From an uncultured Prochlorococcus sp. (GTDB lineage: Bacteria; Cyanobacteriota; Cyanobacteriia; PCC-6307; Cyanobiaceae), in the NCBI GenBank assembly GCA_902527105.1, contig CABZNT010000007.1:1-64000 (forward strand): a DNA stretch of 64,000 bases, given 5' to 3'. How positions within the stretch are numbered: position 1 is the stretch's first letter; each line of letters opens with the position of its first letter. The translations under genes were made by a program, and so were the position numbers. Shown piece by piece: positions 29,802 through 39,810 of this stretch. The notes beneath the pieces are model-generated. The model had not been told where the DNA came from, ran no database searches, and saw nothing but the letters and a program-made list of their open reading frames with translations.

Positions 29802-30455
29802 TTATTTCAATAAACTTAAATCCTCGAAAACAAACTTTTGTATTTCTTCTTCTTGATTTTGGTTTAAATATTTTATTGATCTCGAATTTAAAATCCAATA
29901 ATCTTTTTTACCTATATTTATAAATTCATCTTTGTATTCAATTTTTTGAGAATTTGATTCTAGGGTTTTTGGATTAATTTGTTGACTAGTATATTTCTTA
30001 CTAAGAAAACCAACTCCAGTATCAAAAAATTCCTCAACAAAAATCTCAATAATTGTTCCATGAATTTTTCTATAAACCATATTAATACAATCATCTTTAA
30101 CCCTATACTTATCTCCTTCATTTCTCCCAGAAACATTCATTTCAATCCCATTTTCAGAACTTTTAAGTAAATTAAAATTATTTTCTGAATGAACTGAATT
30201 AAATTCTCTTTTTACCCTGTGAATACACACTTCAAACAATTGAGAAGCAATACTTTTCTTTATGTTTTCTTCATCTATATTTTTAATCTCAGGTTTAAAG
30301 TCTTCACCTAATAAGAACTCACCCTCATAAGAATTATCTTCAAATAAATAAGTACACTTGCCTTTATAGCCTTTGAAATCAGTATTCCATGTATATCTTT
30401 TTTCATAAGCATTTTTAAAAATATCTTTGCAACTCTGTTCTTTTAAATTTTTCAT
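29802..30455 (-). CDS. DUF3386-like protein
   Basis: 217 aa; IFKNAYEKRYTWNTDFKGYKGKCTYLFEDNSYEGEF. Confidence 0.7.
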   Translation of the reverse strand: MKNLKEQSCKDIFKNAYEKRYTWNTDFKGYKGKCTYLFEDNSYEGEFLLGEDFKPEIKNIDEENIKKSIASQLFEVCIHRVKREFNSVHSENNFNLLKSSENGIEMNVSGRNEGDKYRVKDDCINMVYRKIHGTIIEIFVEEFFDTGVGFLSKKYTSQQINPKTLESNSQKIEYKDEFINIGKKDYWILNSRSIKYLNQNQEEEIQKFVFEDLSLLK

Positions 30456-30559
30456 TATTTTTAAGATTTACAAGCAATCATACAAAAAGGCATCTCTAAT
30501 TGGGATAGATAGTTTTAATTTATTAAATTGACTATTTTTTTAGGTTTTTTGTCAAAAAT

Positions 30560-31084
30560 TTAAGCCAAAGAGGGGATTTCACCTTTAAGCTGAGAAGCCC
30601 ATGCCTCAAGACGCGAATCGGTCAAATCAGATTCACTATCCTCATCAAGAGGTAATCCACAAAAGCTTTCCCCTATAACACTTTTAGATTCATCAAATGT
30701 ATAAGAAGATTTATCTACGTAACCGACCATTTCAGCGCCTGCTTTTGTGAAGTAGCTATGAAGTTCTTCCATTGCATCACAATAATTTTCAGTATAGGTA
30801 GAAGAATCTCCTAAACCAAAAATTGCTACTTTTTTTCCTGATAAATTTAGTTTGCCTATATCTTCTAATATTGAATCCCACGAAGTTCCAGATCTCTCCT
30901 CGTCCGCTCCAGTATTCCAAGTTGGCAGGCCACAAATAATACCTTCAAGATTTTCAAATTCTGAAAGATCATCAACATCTGATACATCTTTTGGTGATTC
31001 TGCTGAAGGAATAAAGTTGTGAAGACGATCTGCGACATCTTCAGTTTTTCCAGTTGTAGTTGCGTAATAAATTCCTACTGTCAT
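30560..31084 (-). CDS. isiB: flavodoxin
   Basis: VGIYYATTTGKTEDVADRL, GLPTWNTGADEERSGTSWDS, AIFGLGDSSTYTENYCDAM. Confidence 0.96.
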   Translation of the reverse strand: MTVGIYYATTTGKTEDVADRLHNFIPSAESPKDVSDVDDLSEFENLEGIICGLPTWNTGADEERSGTSWDSILEDIGKLNLSGKKVAIFGLGDSSTYTENYCDAMEELHSYFTKAGAEMVGYVDKSSYTFDESKSVIGESFCGLPLDEDSESDLTDSRLEAWASQLKGEIPSLA

Positions 31085-31223
31085 AAATTTAAATTGTTTT
31101 CTTTAAAATAATAGAAACAAACAAACGAAAAATTTCTCCAAAAAAGACTTTTTCAAGTTAAATTTTATACTAATAAAGGTAAGAAAAAGCTTTTAAAAAT
31201 AATCTACTCAAAAATCTTTAAGC

Positions 31224-31961
31224 ATGAATAGTAAAACTTCTGATAACAATCTAAATAAAATCATTGATGAATACAAATTTAATGGGCAGAAAAAGTTCAA
31301 ATTAATTATTTTATTTGGTTTATTAGGAGATTTTGATAGCTTTGAATATGCAATAAATTTGAAAAATTACATCAATAAGAATCAAGATAAAAATTTAGAT
31401 ATTTTTGCAATTGCTATTGGGAACCAAAGTGGGAAAGATAAATTCTGTAAATTTACTGGCTTTAACAAAGAAAATTTAATAGTAGTTTCTGATAATCAAA
31501 TCCATAATAATCTAAAAGTCTCAAGAGGATTAGATATTGGTTTAGGCGGTTGGATCAATATGCTTTTGATGTTATCAGGGATAAATTCCTTTAAAACTAT
31601 TAAAGAAGTTATTAGGGGTTATACTGGCGACCGAAAAGCAAAGCAAATTTATTCAGAAGTTGACAAAATTGATGTATTAAAATTTTTAAAATTTTCAGGT
31701 AATTCTTTTAAAAAGGTTTTCGGGGATGGTTATTTAAGACCATTTGAATTAGCAACATTTAGACTAAATAATATGAATGAAATAATTCAAAATTGGAGTG
31801 ATTATATTCTTAATGAAGAATACCTTCCTCAAAGAGGGGCTTCTTTTCTTTTGAATAATAACAATCAAATTATTTATAAATTTTTTTCAAACGATGTGCT
31901 TGGATATTCATCAAATATGAGGGATCCATTAGGATTTTTGACTAACTTAATTAAAGAATAG
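31224..31961 (+). CDS. AhpC/TSA (peroxiredoxin-like) family protein
   Basis: LIILFGLLGDFDSFEYAINLKNY..FAIAIGNQSGKDKFCKFTGFNKENLIVVSD..GLDIGLGGWINMLLMLSGI. Confidence 0.65.
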   Translation: MNSKTSDNNLNKIIDEYKFNGQKKFKLIILFGLLGDFDSFEYAINLKNYINKNQDKNLDIFAIAIGNQSGKDKFCKFTGFNKENLIVVSDNQIHNNLKVSRGLDIGLGGWINMLLMLSGINSFKTIKEVIRGYTGDRKAKQIYSEVDKIDVLKFLKFSGNSFKKVFGDGYLRPFELATFRLNNMNEIIQNWSDYILNEEYLPQRGASFLLNNNNQIIYKFFSNDVLGYSSNMRDPLGFLTNLIKE

Positions 31962-31977
31962 TTTTTAAAATATTTTT

Positions 31978-32235
31978 ATGAATGTAGATATATTTGGATA
32001 TTTTGCAGCGATTTTAACAACAGCAGCATTTCTACCTCAATTGATAAAAACTTTAAAAACAAAAAAGGCAGATGATGTTTCTTTGACAACATTAATAATG
32101 TTTATTATCGGTGTTTTGTCTTGGATTATTTACGGTTATAAAATTTCGTCTACACCAATATTGATAGCAAATTTGATCACCCTGATCTTAAATTTATTGA
32201 TATTAATCTCTAAAATATATTTTTCAAAAAACTAA
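31978..32235 (+). CDS. SemiSWEET / PQ-loop transporter
   Basis: 85 aa, 3 TM; FAAILTTAAFLPQLIKTLKTKKADDVSLTTLIMFIIGVLSWIIYG. Confidence 0.85.
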   Translation: MNVDIFGYFAAILTTAAFLPQLIKTLKTKKADDVSLTTLIMFIIGVLSWIIYGYKISSTPILIANLITLILNLLILISKIYFSKN

Positions 32236-32319
32236 ATTGAGTAAATTTTTTTTTAAAAGTTATACCCTTTATATTTAATAATTAAATCTTGATTAAAATA
32301 GAACAAAAATTTACTGATC

Positions 32320-32544
32320 TTGAAAACTTCAAAATGCTGGGTTTGGTTTAAAGGAAGCCTTAACGATGGTGGTTATTGGAAAGAGGGGTTTACTTGTACT
32401 TTTGATGAGAAACCAGGAGTTTTAATAGAAAGTCCTGCTTACGTAACTTGTCGGGTCCCTTCATGGAGAGTTTTGACTAAAGAACCAGAAAATTTATATA
32501 AATCCCCTCTAATTCCTGAAAAAGCAATTTGGAAAATAATTTAA
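32320..32544 (+). CDS. conserved hypothetical protein
   Basis: 74 aa; WVWFKGSLNDGGYWKEGFTCTFDEKPGVLIESPAYVTCRVPSWRV; TTG start. Confidence 0.6.
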   Translation: MKTSKCWVWFKGSLNDGGYWKEGFTCTFDEKPGVLIESPAYVTCRVPSWRVLTKEPENLYKSPLIPEKAIWKII

Positions 32545-32614
32545 TTTCTAAATGAATTAGAAAAAACTTTTTTACTGCACTATGGCGAGTTAATATTGCT
32601 TTAATAAATATTTA

Positions 32615-33544
32615 ATTAATACCATCTACTCTCTTTTTATTAATATTATCCCTTTTTTATTCTTAGGTTTTCTTTTGGGGAAAAAGAATCCAAAGATTTC
32701 AAAATATATAGCAAGACCTTTAATAAGATTTGGAATTCCATTAAGTGTAATGGGCCTACTATTAAAGCAAGGTATAGATTTAAATCTTATTAAAAGTGCA
32801 TTTTTAGCATTCTCTGTAGTTGGATTTTTAATAACTTTAATAAATATAACTCCAATATTTAAGGAGAGGCTTCCAAATTACACCTTGCAGCTGGCTGGTC
32901 TAATAGGTAATACATCATTTCTTGGAATACCAATTGCGCTAGCTCTTCTACCTTCAACAACTATAAATTTCACTATTGGATTTGATTTAGGAACAACACT
33001 TTTCGCTTGGATATTTGGACCTTATTTTCTTCAAGAAAAATACAACAGACATAAAATACCAAACATCAAAGGACTATTAAATGCATTGATAAATAGCCCT
33101 GCATCAAGAGGGATTATTGGTGTACTTCTTGCATATCTTTTTCAAGTAGATGAAATTTTAGGCAATTATCTTTGGATTCCTGCAAGAATAGTTATTGCTT
33201 TGGCAATAATAATTGTGGGAACAAGACTTGGAATAATCACAAATCAAAATGAGAGGATTTTTGATCTAAATAAAGAAATTAAATTTTCAATTTTATTAAA
33301 ATTATTTATTCTTCCCTTTATTATTTTTTTAGTGTGCAAATTTTTAAATTTTAACTTCTATCAAACATCTGCAGTAATTCTACAGGCAGCAACCCCAACG
33401 GCAATATCAACAATATTAATGGCAGAGGCTTATGGTGTGAAACAAAAAATAGCTTCAAAAATTCTTTTTACAACAACCTTAATTTCAATAATTACAATTC
33501 CTTTATTAAAAATGTTTATGAATTTATTTATTCAAGCAACATGA
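32615..33544 (+). CDS. AEC-family (auxin efflux carrier-like) permease; start codon uncertain
   Basis: ORF track begins at TTG 32675, but the frame is open back to 32594 and encodes INTIYSLFINIIPFLFLGFLLGKK, a typical AEC first TM. Confidence 0.75.
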   Translation: MNTIYSLFINIIPFLFLGFLLGKKNPKISKYIARPLIRFGIPLSVMGLLLKQGIDLNLIKSAFLAFSVVGFLITLINITPIFKERLPNYTLQLAGLIGNTSFLGIPIALALLPSTTINFTIGFDLGTTLFAWIFGPYFLQEKYNRHKIPNIKGLLNALINSPASRGIIGVLLAYLFQVDEILGNYLWIPARIVIALAIIIVGTRLGIITNQNERIFDLNKEIKFSILLKLFILPFIIFLVCKFLNFNFYQTSAVILQAATPTAISTILMAEAYGVKQKIASKILFTTTLISIITIPLLKMFMNLFIQAT

Positions 33545-33623
33545 ATCAAGGTTTAAAAGCATGATTGATGAATATTGTAAAGATTATATCCTGATAACTA
33601 AATAATGTCTTAAGATTTAGTGT

Positions 33624-33875
33624 ATGAAGTCAGCAAACCCTGAAAATGAATATATCCCTTTAGATCTAAGGATTTCTGTGAGGAGGGATACTCTAAGGCT
33701 TATCTCAGAGATGGCGCAAGATATGGGAATTAGCATTAATGAAGTTTTTAGTTTTTTAGCGGAAGATTCTGTCATCGATCTAGAATTAATGGAAGATTTA
33801 AATAAAATTGATATCCCAAGTAAGTGCAGCATTGATGATTTAAAAAATGCTCTTCTTAAGAAAAGACTTTGTTAA
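33624..33875 (+). CDS. small protein, ribbon-helix-helix/CopG-like
   Basis: PLDLRISVRRDTLRLISEMAQDMGISINEVFSFLAEDSV. Confidence 0.5.
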   Translation: MKSANPENEYIPLDLRISVRRDTLRLISEMAQDMGISINEVFSFLAEDSVIDLELMEDLNKIDIPSKCSIDDLKNALLKKRLC

Positions 33876-35677
33876 AATTTTTCAACTTTTCTATTTTCCC
33901 AGTTAGATTTATAACCACTTTTAACTAAAAATCTAGAATACTTATTTAAATCACTTTTTTGAATTCGCCATAAATTATAAATCCCAAATTTGCCCAATTT
34001 TTGATGATTAATTTTTGACCATTGCTGACGGCGGGTAGAGTATTCATCTATTACGACCAATAGAGATTTGTATTCATAATTAGGTTGATCCTCATAATTC
34101 TCTCTCCTATCAATGTTTAGCCTTTCTGACAGATTAATTAAACCCTCTTCAGTGCTTGGTTCATAAAAAACTATTTGTCTCGAATAATAATGTAATGAAG
34201 GTTTTCTTATCCCTATCATTGCTAAAGTTTCACCTCCCTCTCGAGTATCTAAAATTAATTTAGAGATATTCCTTAAAGGTAATTGCCTTGAAGTATCTGC
34301 TAATTTTCTAATTGGCGACATCAAATAAGATTGTCCAATTAAAAGAAAGATTTGAAGATAAAGAAGGATATTTCTAAATTTTAAAGAAAATAAGATTATC
34401 GCAAGAAGGGTCAATGAAGAGAAGAACAATTTAGCTTTGAAAATAATCCCAGAGCTTATAAGTTCAGATGCAAGATTAGGCATTTCGGGATCATTAATTG
34501 AACTCAACCAAATATTCGAGAAAAAGAATGCTATGGAGAAGCCAAACAAAATTAAAATATTAAAAATCCCTAAGTATAGATAACTTTTATTTATATTTTT
34601 TAAGCTTAAAAAGCTATTACTAATTAATAATGCCGCCGCTGGGATTGCAGGCAACCAATAGCTGGGTAGTTTCGTTGCAGAAAGGCTAAAGAAGATTAAA
34701 ACTGAGGTTAACCAACATAAAGAATACGTATAAAGGGTTTCAGTGACATTGCAACCTTCTTTTGAACTTTTAAAAAAATCCTTAAAGGCTTTAAATATCC
34801 CATGAAACAAAAAAGGAGTGAATGGTAATGAAGCCAATATCATTATGTAAATAAAAAACCAGACTGGTTCTGCATGATTATTTACAACTGAGGTATATCT
34901 TTGAAAATTATGGTAACCAAAAAAATTATCCCAAAAAGGCTTTCCCTCTTTTAGAAGTTCTAATATGTACCATGGAACACTTATTAGTATTGTTATTAAA
35001 AAACCTTTCTTAGGGTTTATCTTCCTGAGCAACGTTTTCCAATTCTTCTGACAAAACAAGAAAGACGTAATAGTCAATGATGCCAAAACAAATGCAACAG
35101 GTCCTTTAACTAAAATTGCAAAACCTAAAAATACCCAAGCTGAAATGCATTGAGCATTATTTTCACTTGCCATTCTTCTCCAAAACAAAAGCAGGCTAAT
35201 CCCTAAGGTTCCAGTTAAAAGGGCATCACTCACGGCAGTTCTACTCCAAATAATTATTAATGGAGAAAGTGCAAATCCTAATGATGCAACTATTGGAGTC
35301 AGGAATTGCCTATTACTCTTCTGTGGCCAACAAAACAACGTATCTCCAATCATCAGCATTAAAAATAATGATGCCAAAGCTGAAGGGAGTCTTGCTGAGA
35401 GAGTCCCGAAACTATCCCAAATCTCATTGTTCGGTAATGAATAAAAAAAACCCATTAGCCAGTATATAAGTGGAGGCTTATCAAAACGGAATATTCCATT
35501 GACTTTTGGAGTCAACCAATCACCAGATTCACTCATTGCCCGTGCTGCGGCGGCAAATAAGGGGGGAGTTTCGTCCACCAATCCTGTAGTACCTAAACCC
35601 AAGATAAATATAATGATCCCACAAACTAAAACTATCAATAAGGTTATAAGCCTTTTTTTTGAGTTAAGAAGAATCAT
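33872..35677 (-). CDS. GT39/ArnT-like polyprenyl-phosphate-sugar glycosyltransferase
   Basis: 601 aa multi-TM; LGLGTTGLVDETPPLFAAAARAMSESGDWLTPKVNGIFRFDKPPLIYWLMGFFY. Confidence 0.85.
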   Translation of the reverse strand: MILLNSKKRLITLLIVLVCGIIIFILGLGTTGLVDETPPLFAAAARAMSESGDWLTPKVNGIFRFDKPPLIYWLMGFFYSLPNNEIWDSFGTLSARLPSALASLFLMLMIGDTLFCWPQKSNRQFLTPIVASLGFALSPLIIIWSRTAVSDALLTGTLGISLLLFWRRMASENNAQCISAWVFLGFAILVKGPVAFVLASLTITSFLFCQKNWKTLLRKINPKKGFLITILISVPWYILELLKEGKPFWDNFFGYHNFQRYTSVVNNHAEPVWFFIYIMILASLPFTPFLFHGIFKAFKDFFKSSKEGCNVTETLYTYSLCWLTSVLIFFSLSATKLPSYWLPAIPAAALLISNSFLSLKNINKSYLYLGIFNILILFGFSIAFFFSNIWLSSINDPEMPNLASELISSGIIFKAKLFFSSLTLLAIILFSLKFRNILLYLQIFLLIGQSYLMSPIRKLADTSRQLPLRNISKLILDTREGGETLAMIGIRKPSLHYYSRQIVFYEPSTEEGLINLSERLNIDRRENYEDQPNYEYKSLLVVIDEYSTRRQQWSKINHQKLGKFGIYNLWRIQKSDLNKYSRFLVKSGYKSNWENRKVEKF

Positions 35678-35683
35678 CTAATA

Positions 35684-36763
35684 TTACTCATATTCATCCA
35701 TTACCTTATTAAGCCAGTTCACAACCTTATTAGCAAATATATCTGCGGAGGCATTTTTTTCTACCCATTCTCTACATTTCTGACGCTTTATTTTTTCAAT
35801 AATCTCTACATAAGAAAGCATATTTTTTTTATCGTCAGGATCAGCAAGATAACCTGTTAGGCCATGCTGAATGATTTCACTAGGCCCTCCCCTTTTATAA
35901 GCTACAACAGGAACACCACAGGCTAAAGATTCAACAATAACGTTCCCATATGCCTCATTCCATTTTGGAGTATTTAGCAGCACTCTGCATTTACCAAGTT
36001 CTTTTTGTAATTCATCGGTTGACAAAAAACCCATCCAATCGATTATATCTCCTTGAGGGAATAATTTTTCTATCTTTGAGGCATACATCTCATCTTCTAT
36101 AAATCCCCAAACTTTTAATTTTTCGCCAAGTTCATTTGCCACAAAAACTGCATCCTCCAAACCTTTCTCCGGAGCCACTCTTCCAACCCATGCCAAGGGT
36201 CCCTTAACTGAATCTTGAAAAATATAGTTATCTAAATTAAACCCATTACCAATAATTATTGGTTTTTTTATGAATGGATAATCATTTGCTTGCACTTTCG
36301 AATGAAAAGCAAAATTATTTGGGTATTTAGCATATACCTTAGAGATTAAATTACTAATTACTGCACTTTCAGAACCCATACTAATAATATGTGCAATGGG
36401 AATATGTAAATTTAGAGTCGTCCAGATAGGCAACCAATCATAGGACATGTTCAACAATACATCTGCATGTTTAGCGATATCTATTCCCTTTTCAAGCATT
36501 CCTGCTAAAAGAGAATTGTCAGGGATAATTACAGGAGAATTATAATTTTGATGCTGCCAACTAATTTGATCTTCACCTTCCACAAAATGTAATTTTGCTT
36601 TTAGATTACTTTTATGTAACTTAGAATTTTTTGGAGCTACAACCTCAACAGAATGACCTAAAGAAATTAAACCTGAAACTAAAGAATTTAAAGTTAATTC
36701 AACTCCACCACCTTTACCACTCCCTAAGAAACCTATTGGAGTACTAATTAAAACTATTCGCAT
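35684..36763 (-). CDS. glycosyltransferase family 4
   Basis: GKGGGVELTLNSLVSGLISLGHSVEVVAP; GRVAPEKGLEDAV; VVESLACGVPVVAYKRGGPSEII. Confidence 0.9.
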   Translation of the reverse strand: MRIVLISTPIGFLGSGKGGGVELTLNSLVSGLISLGHSVEVVAPKNSKLHKSNLKAKLHFVEGEDQISWQHQNYNSPVIIPDNSLLAGMLEKGIDIAKHADVLLNMSYDWLPIWTTLNLHIPIAHIISMGSESAVISNLISKVYAKYPNNFAFHSKVQANDYPFIKKPIIIGNGFNLDNYIFQDSVKGPLAWVGRVAPEKGLEDAVFVANELGEKLKVWGFIEDEMYASKIEKLFPQGDIIDWMGFLSTDELQKELGKCRVLLNTPKWNEAYGNVIVESLACGVPVVAYKRGGPSEIIQHGLTGYLADPDDKKNMLSYVEIIEKIKRQKCREWVEKNASADIFANKVVNWLNKVMDEYE

Positions 36764-36792
36764 TATTATGTCTTTTTACAAAAAGAAACTAA

Positions 36793-37734
36793 TTAAATAG
36801 TAGTATCTGAAAATTTATTTTCCCATAAACTCTTTCTCTGGCTAACAAAAAATACTGATATAAGAACAAACACCACCCCTATCCACTGCACAATAGTGAG
36901 TCTTTCATCTAACCAAACACCTCCACTGAGCAGAGCAAATACGGGTGTTAAAAATGCAAGCGTGCTAAATCCAGTTATTTCTTTATTATTAGCAAAGTAA
37001 AAAAACAATCCATATGCTATTGCCCCTCCAAAAATACTTGCAAATGACATAAGCCCCCAATCAAATAATGACCAATCTGGAATTATTGTGAAATTTGATC
37101 GTAAGCAGTGCTTTATGATTAGAGGCAAACTCCCTAAAACCATATGCCAACCTGTAACAGCCACTGGATCACTTTTAGTACAAGTGAATCTAATTAAAAT
37201 TGTTCCTAATGCCATAGCCAGAGAAGCTGCAAGCATCCAAAGTTCTCCAAAGTTAAAAACAACATCGTTTATAGACTTATCAGACATCAACCACCAATTC
37301 CCTAAAAATTCTTGTGGAATTCCTAAAAATACTATTCCTCCCAAGCCAAAAAGTAGTCCTAACCAACCTATTGGATTAATTAAATTCCCAAAAATTGCCC
37401 TCGCTAAAATAGCTACCAAAAGTGGTTGAGAATCAATCAAGACAGAACCTAAACCTGCTCCAGTTTTTTCAATACCATAAGTTAAAAACAACTGAAAAAA
37501 AGTAGCATCTACAATCGTAAAAACAAAAAACCACTTCAAATCGCAGCTATAAATTTTCAAATCTCTTTTAAACAAATATGTTGTTATTAGAACAATAATC
37601 CCTGCAGGAAGTAATCTTAAAGAAGCCACAAACTCTGGACCAGCACTAGATACTAAAGGAGTCATTGCCGCCATTGAAGTACCCCAAAGTGCAAAAGGGA
37701 GTATCATTAAAAACCAATTTAGGATTGAATTCAT
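36793..37734 (-). CDS. EamA/DMT superfamily permease
   Basis: 10-TM pattern, ILPFALWGTSMAAMTPL, VLGSLPLII, WLDERLTIVQWIGVVFVLISVFFV. Confidence 0.88.
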   Translation of the reverse strand: MNSILNWFLMILPFALWGTSMAAMTPLVSSAGPEFVASLRLLPAGIIVLITTYLFKRDLKIYSCDLKWFFVFTIVDATFFQLFLTYGIEKTGAGLGSVLIDSQPLLVAILARAIFGNLINPIGWLGLLFGLGGIVFLGIPQEFLGNWWLMSDKSINDVVFNFGELWMLAASLAMALGTILIRFTCTKSDPVAVTGWHMVLGSLPLIIKHCLRSNFTIIPDWSLFDWGLMSFASIFGGAIAYGLFFYFANNKEITGFSTLAFLTPVFALLSGGVWLDERLTIVQWIGVVFVLISVFFVSQRKSLWENKFSDTTI

Positions 37735-37786
37735 TAGGTCTGCTGATAGTCTTTTTAAAGTAGTTTTATGAATTTACCTTAAAAGA

Positions 37787-38596
37787 ATGATTTGGCCTTT
37801 TAGACGAAAGTCAAAAAAAAGAATAGCTCGTATAGTAATTGATGAGCCCATTACAAGTTCGACAAGAGTTTCTGTCCTTAAAGCTCTTAAACAAATTGAG
37901 GATAGAGAATTTCCGGCTTTAATCGTGAGAATTGATTCTCCAGGTGGAACTGTTGGGGATAGCCAAGAAATATACTCTGCCATTAAAAGACTAAAAGATA
38001 AAGGATGTAAAGTCATTGCAAGTTTTGGGAACATCTCAGCATCAGGAGGGGTTTACATTGGTGTTGCATCTGACAAAATAGTTGCTAATCCAGGCACAAT
38101 CACAGGATCCATTGGTGTGATTATAAGAGGAAATAATTTATCTGAATTATTAGATAAAATCGGCATTAAATTTGAAACTGTAAAAAGCGGTGTATTTAAA
38201 GATATACTTTCACCAGATAAACCTCTAAGTGAGGAAGGTAGAGGTCTACTCCAAGGGCTTATAGATGAAAGTTACAAACAATTTACTGAAGCTGTTGCTG
38301 AAGGAAGGAATTTACCAGTTGAAGAAGTAAGAAAATTTGCTGATGGAAGAATTTTCACTGGAACACAAGCACTCGAACTTGGTCTTGTTGATAAGGTTGG
38401 AGATGAATTTGTTGCAAGGGAGCTAGCTGCAGAAATGGTCAATATTGATCCCAAAATTCAGCCCTTAACATTTGGTAAGAAGAAGAAAAAAATTCTCGGA
38501 CTAATTCCTGGAAGTAGAATGTTTGAGAGAATTATCAATAATATCTTTTTTGAGTTTGACTCCTCTAATAAAGTACTTTGGTTATACAAACCTTAA
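37787..38596 (+). CDS. sppA: signal peptide peptidase (S49)
   Basis: LIVRIDSPGGTVGDSQEIYSAIKRL..IASFGNISASGGVYIGVASDKIVANPGTITGSIGVI. Confidence 0.95.
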   Translation: MIWPFRRKSKKRIARIVIDEPITSSTRVSVLKALKQIEDREFPALIVRIDSPGGTVGDSQEIYSAIKRLKDKGCKVIASFGNISASGGVYIGVASDKIVANPGTITGSIGVIIRGNNLSELLDKIGIKFETVKSGVFKDILSPDKPLSEEGRGLLQGLIDESYKQFTEAVAEGRNLPVEEVRKFADGRIFTGTQALELGLVDKVGDEFVARELAAEMVNIDPKIQPLTFGKKKKKILGLIPGSRMFERIINNIFFEFDSSNKVLWLYKP

Positions 38597-38609
38597 ATCG
38601 ATAGAAAAA

Positions 38610-38981
38610 ATGAAAGATGATTATAAAATTTCATTTATTCGTGGGGCTACAACAGCATCAGGGAATACTGTTAGGGAGATAGAAGCTGCCGTAGTGGAAT
38701 TAATTGATGAATTAATTTTACGAAACAATCTAATCAAGACAAACATACTATCCATTACATTCACAGCGACAAAAGATTTAAATGCATGTTTTCCCGCTTC
38801 AATTGCAAGGAAATTTAATGGACTTGATTCAGTTGCCTTTTTAGACTGCCAACAAATGCACGTATCCAATGATGTTGACTTTTGTATAAGAATTATGGCT
38901 CAAGTTTTATTACCACCAAATTATGCAATAAAGCACCCTTATTTAAAAGGCGCCGCAAAATTAAGGACAGATAGATGTTAA
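38610..38981 (+). CDS. aroH: chorismate mutase, AroH class
   Basis: ATG at 38610: MKDDYKISFIRGATTASGNTVREIEAAVVELIDELI..SITFTATKDLNACFPA; ORF track start (38523) lies inside sppA. Confidence 0.93.
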   Translation: MKDDYKISFIRGATTASGNTVREIEAAVVELIDELILRNNLIKTNILSITFTATKDLNACFPASIARKFNGLDSVAFLDCQQMHVSNDVDFCIRIMAQVLLPPNYAIKHPYLKGAAKLRTDRC

Positions 38982-39051
38982 CCTTAATGAAATCATTTTT
39001 CTGCTTTAAATTTAAATAGCACGAACTCAACCTTTAGATTCCATTCCCTTA

Positions 39052-39630
39052 ATGTTAAAAATCACAAAGAAACATGGTTTAAATCTTAAAATTTTAAGAT
39101 TTTTTATTTTCCCCACAATTTTAGTTTTAACCCCTTTTTTTAATAATATCCAAGATGCTAAAGCTAGGTTGGAATTCCAGTGGGATCAAGACGATAGTTA
39201 TAGAAGATTAAAGTGGTTTCAAAAAGAAAATAAAAGGAAATTTAGAAATAAAATTTATTTTTTCTTGAGGCCATCTGATAGAAGAACTGATCTCTTAAAA
39301 ATTAATCTGGCAATTCCTAAGAAGTTTAAATCCACTCTAAATAATGATAAAATAAGTTTCTGCAAAGTAAAAATAGGTGGTTTTGAGACTAGAACTAAAT
39401 GTTTAGAAAATATTCCAGCTGATTTCGAAATCAAGACTGATGAATCAGGCCTACGTTCACTAGATATTTACCCTTACAGCCCAATTCCCTCTAACAAGGA
39501 CAGTTATGCGATTGTCTTTAAAATCTTTAATCCAACAAAATCAGGTCTATATCAATTTCATTCATTTGGGCAACCTAAAGGGAAATCATTTTCAAGTTAT
39601 TTAGGAAGCTGGACTATAGTGATCGATTAA
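39052..39630 (+). CDS. DUF2808 family protein
   Basis: 192 aa, signal peptide, GLRSLDIYPYSPIPSNKDSYAIVFKIFNPTKSGLYQFHSFGQ. Confidence 0.7.
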   Translation: MLKITKKHGLNLKILRFFIFPTILVLTPFFNNIQDAKARLEFQWDQDDSYRRLKWFQKENKRKFRNKIYFFLRPSDRRTDLLKINLAIPKKFKSTLNNDKISFCKVKIGGFETRTKCLENIPADFEIKTDESGLRSLDIYPYSPIPSNKDSYAIVFKIFNPTKSGLYQFHSFGQPKGKSFSSYLGSWTIVID

Positions 39631-39660
39631 ATGATAAATTAAATAAGGATAATTAAAAAA

Positions 39661-39798
39661 ATGACTAAAAGAACTTTTGGCGGAACTTCAAGAAAAAGGA
39701 AACGTGTATCTGGTTTTAGAGTAAGAATGCGTTCTCATACAGGTAGAAGAGTTATTAAAAGCAGAAGACAAAAAGGTAGAGAAAGAATAGCTGTATAA
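39661..39798 (+). CDS. rpmH: 50S ribosomal protein L34
   Basis: Not in ORF track: [45 protein letters not shown] (45 aa), upstream of rnpA. Confidence 0.98.
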
Positions 39799-39810
39799 AT
39801 TTTAATTTAA

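Noticed and set aside
37088-37429. 113-aa plus-strand ORF
   Set aside because: Antisense to the DMT permease gene; Pro/Lys/Ser-rich shadow frame.
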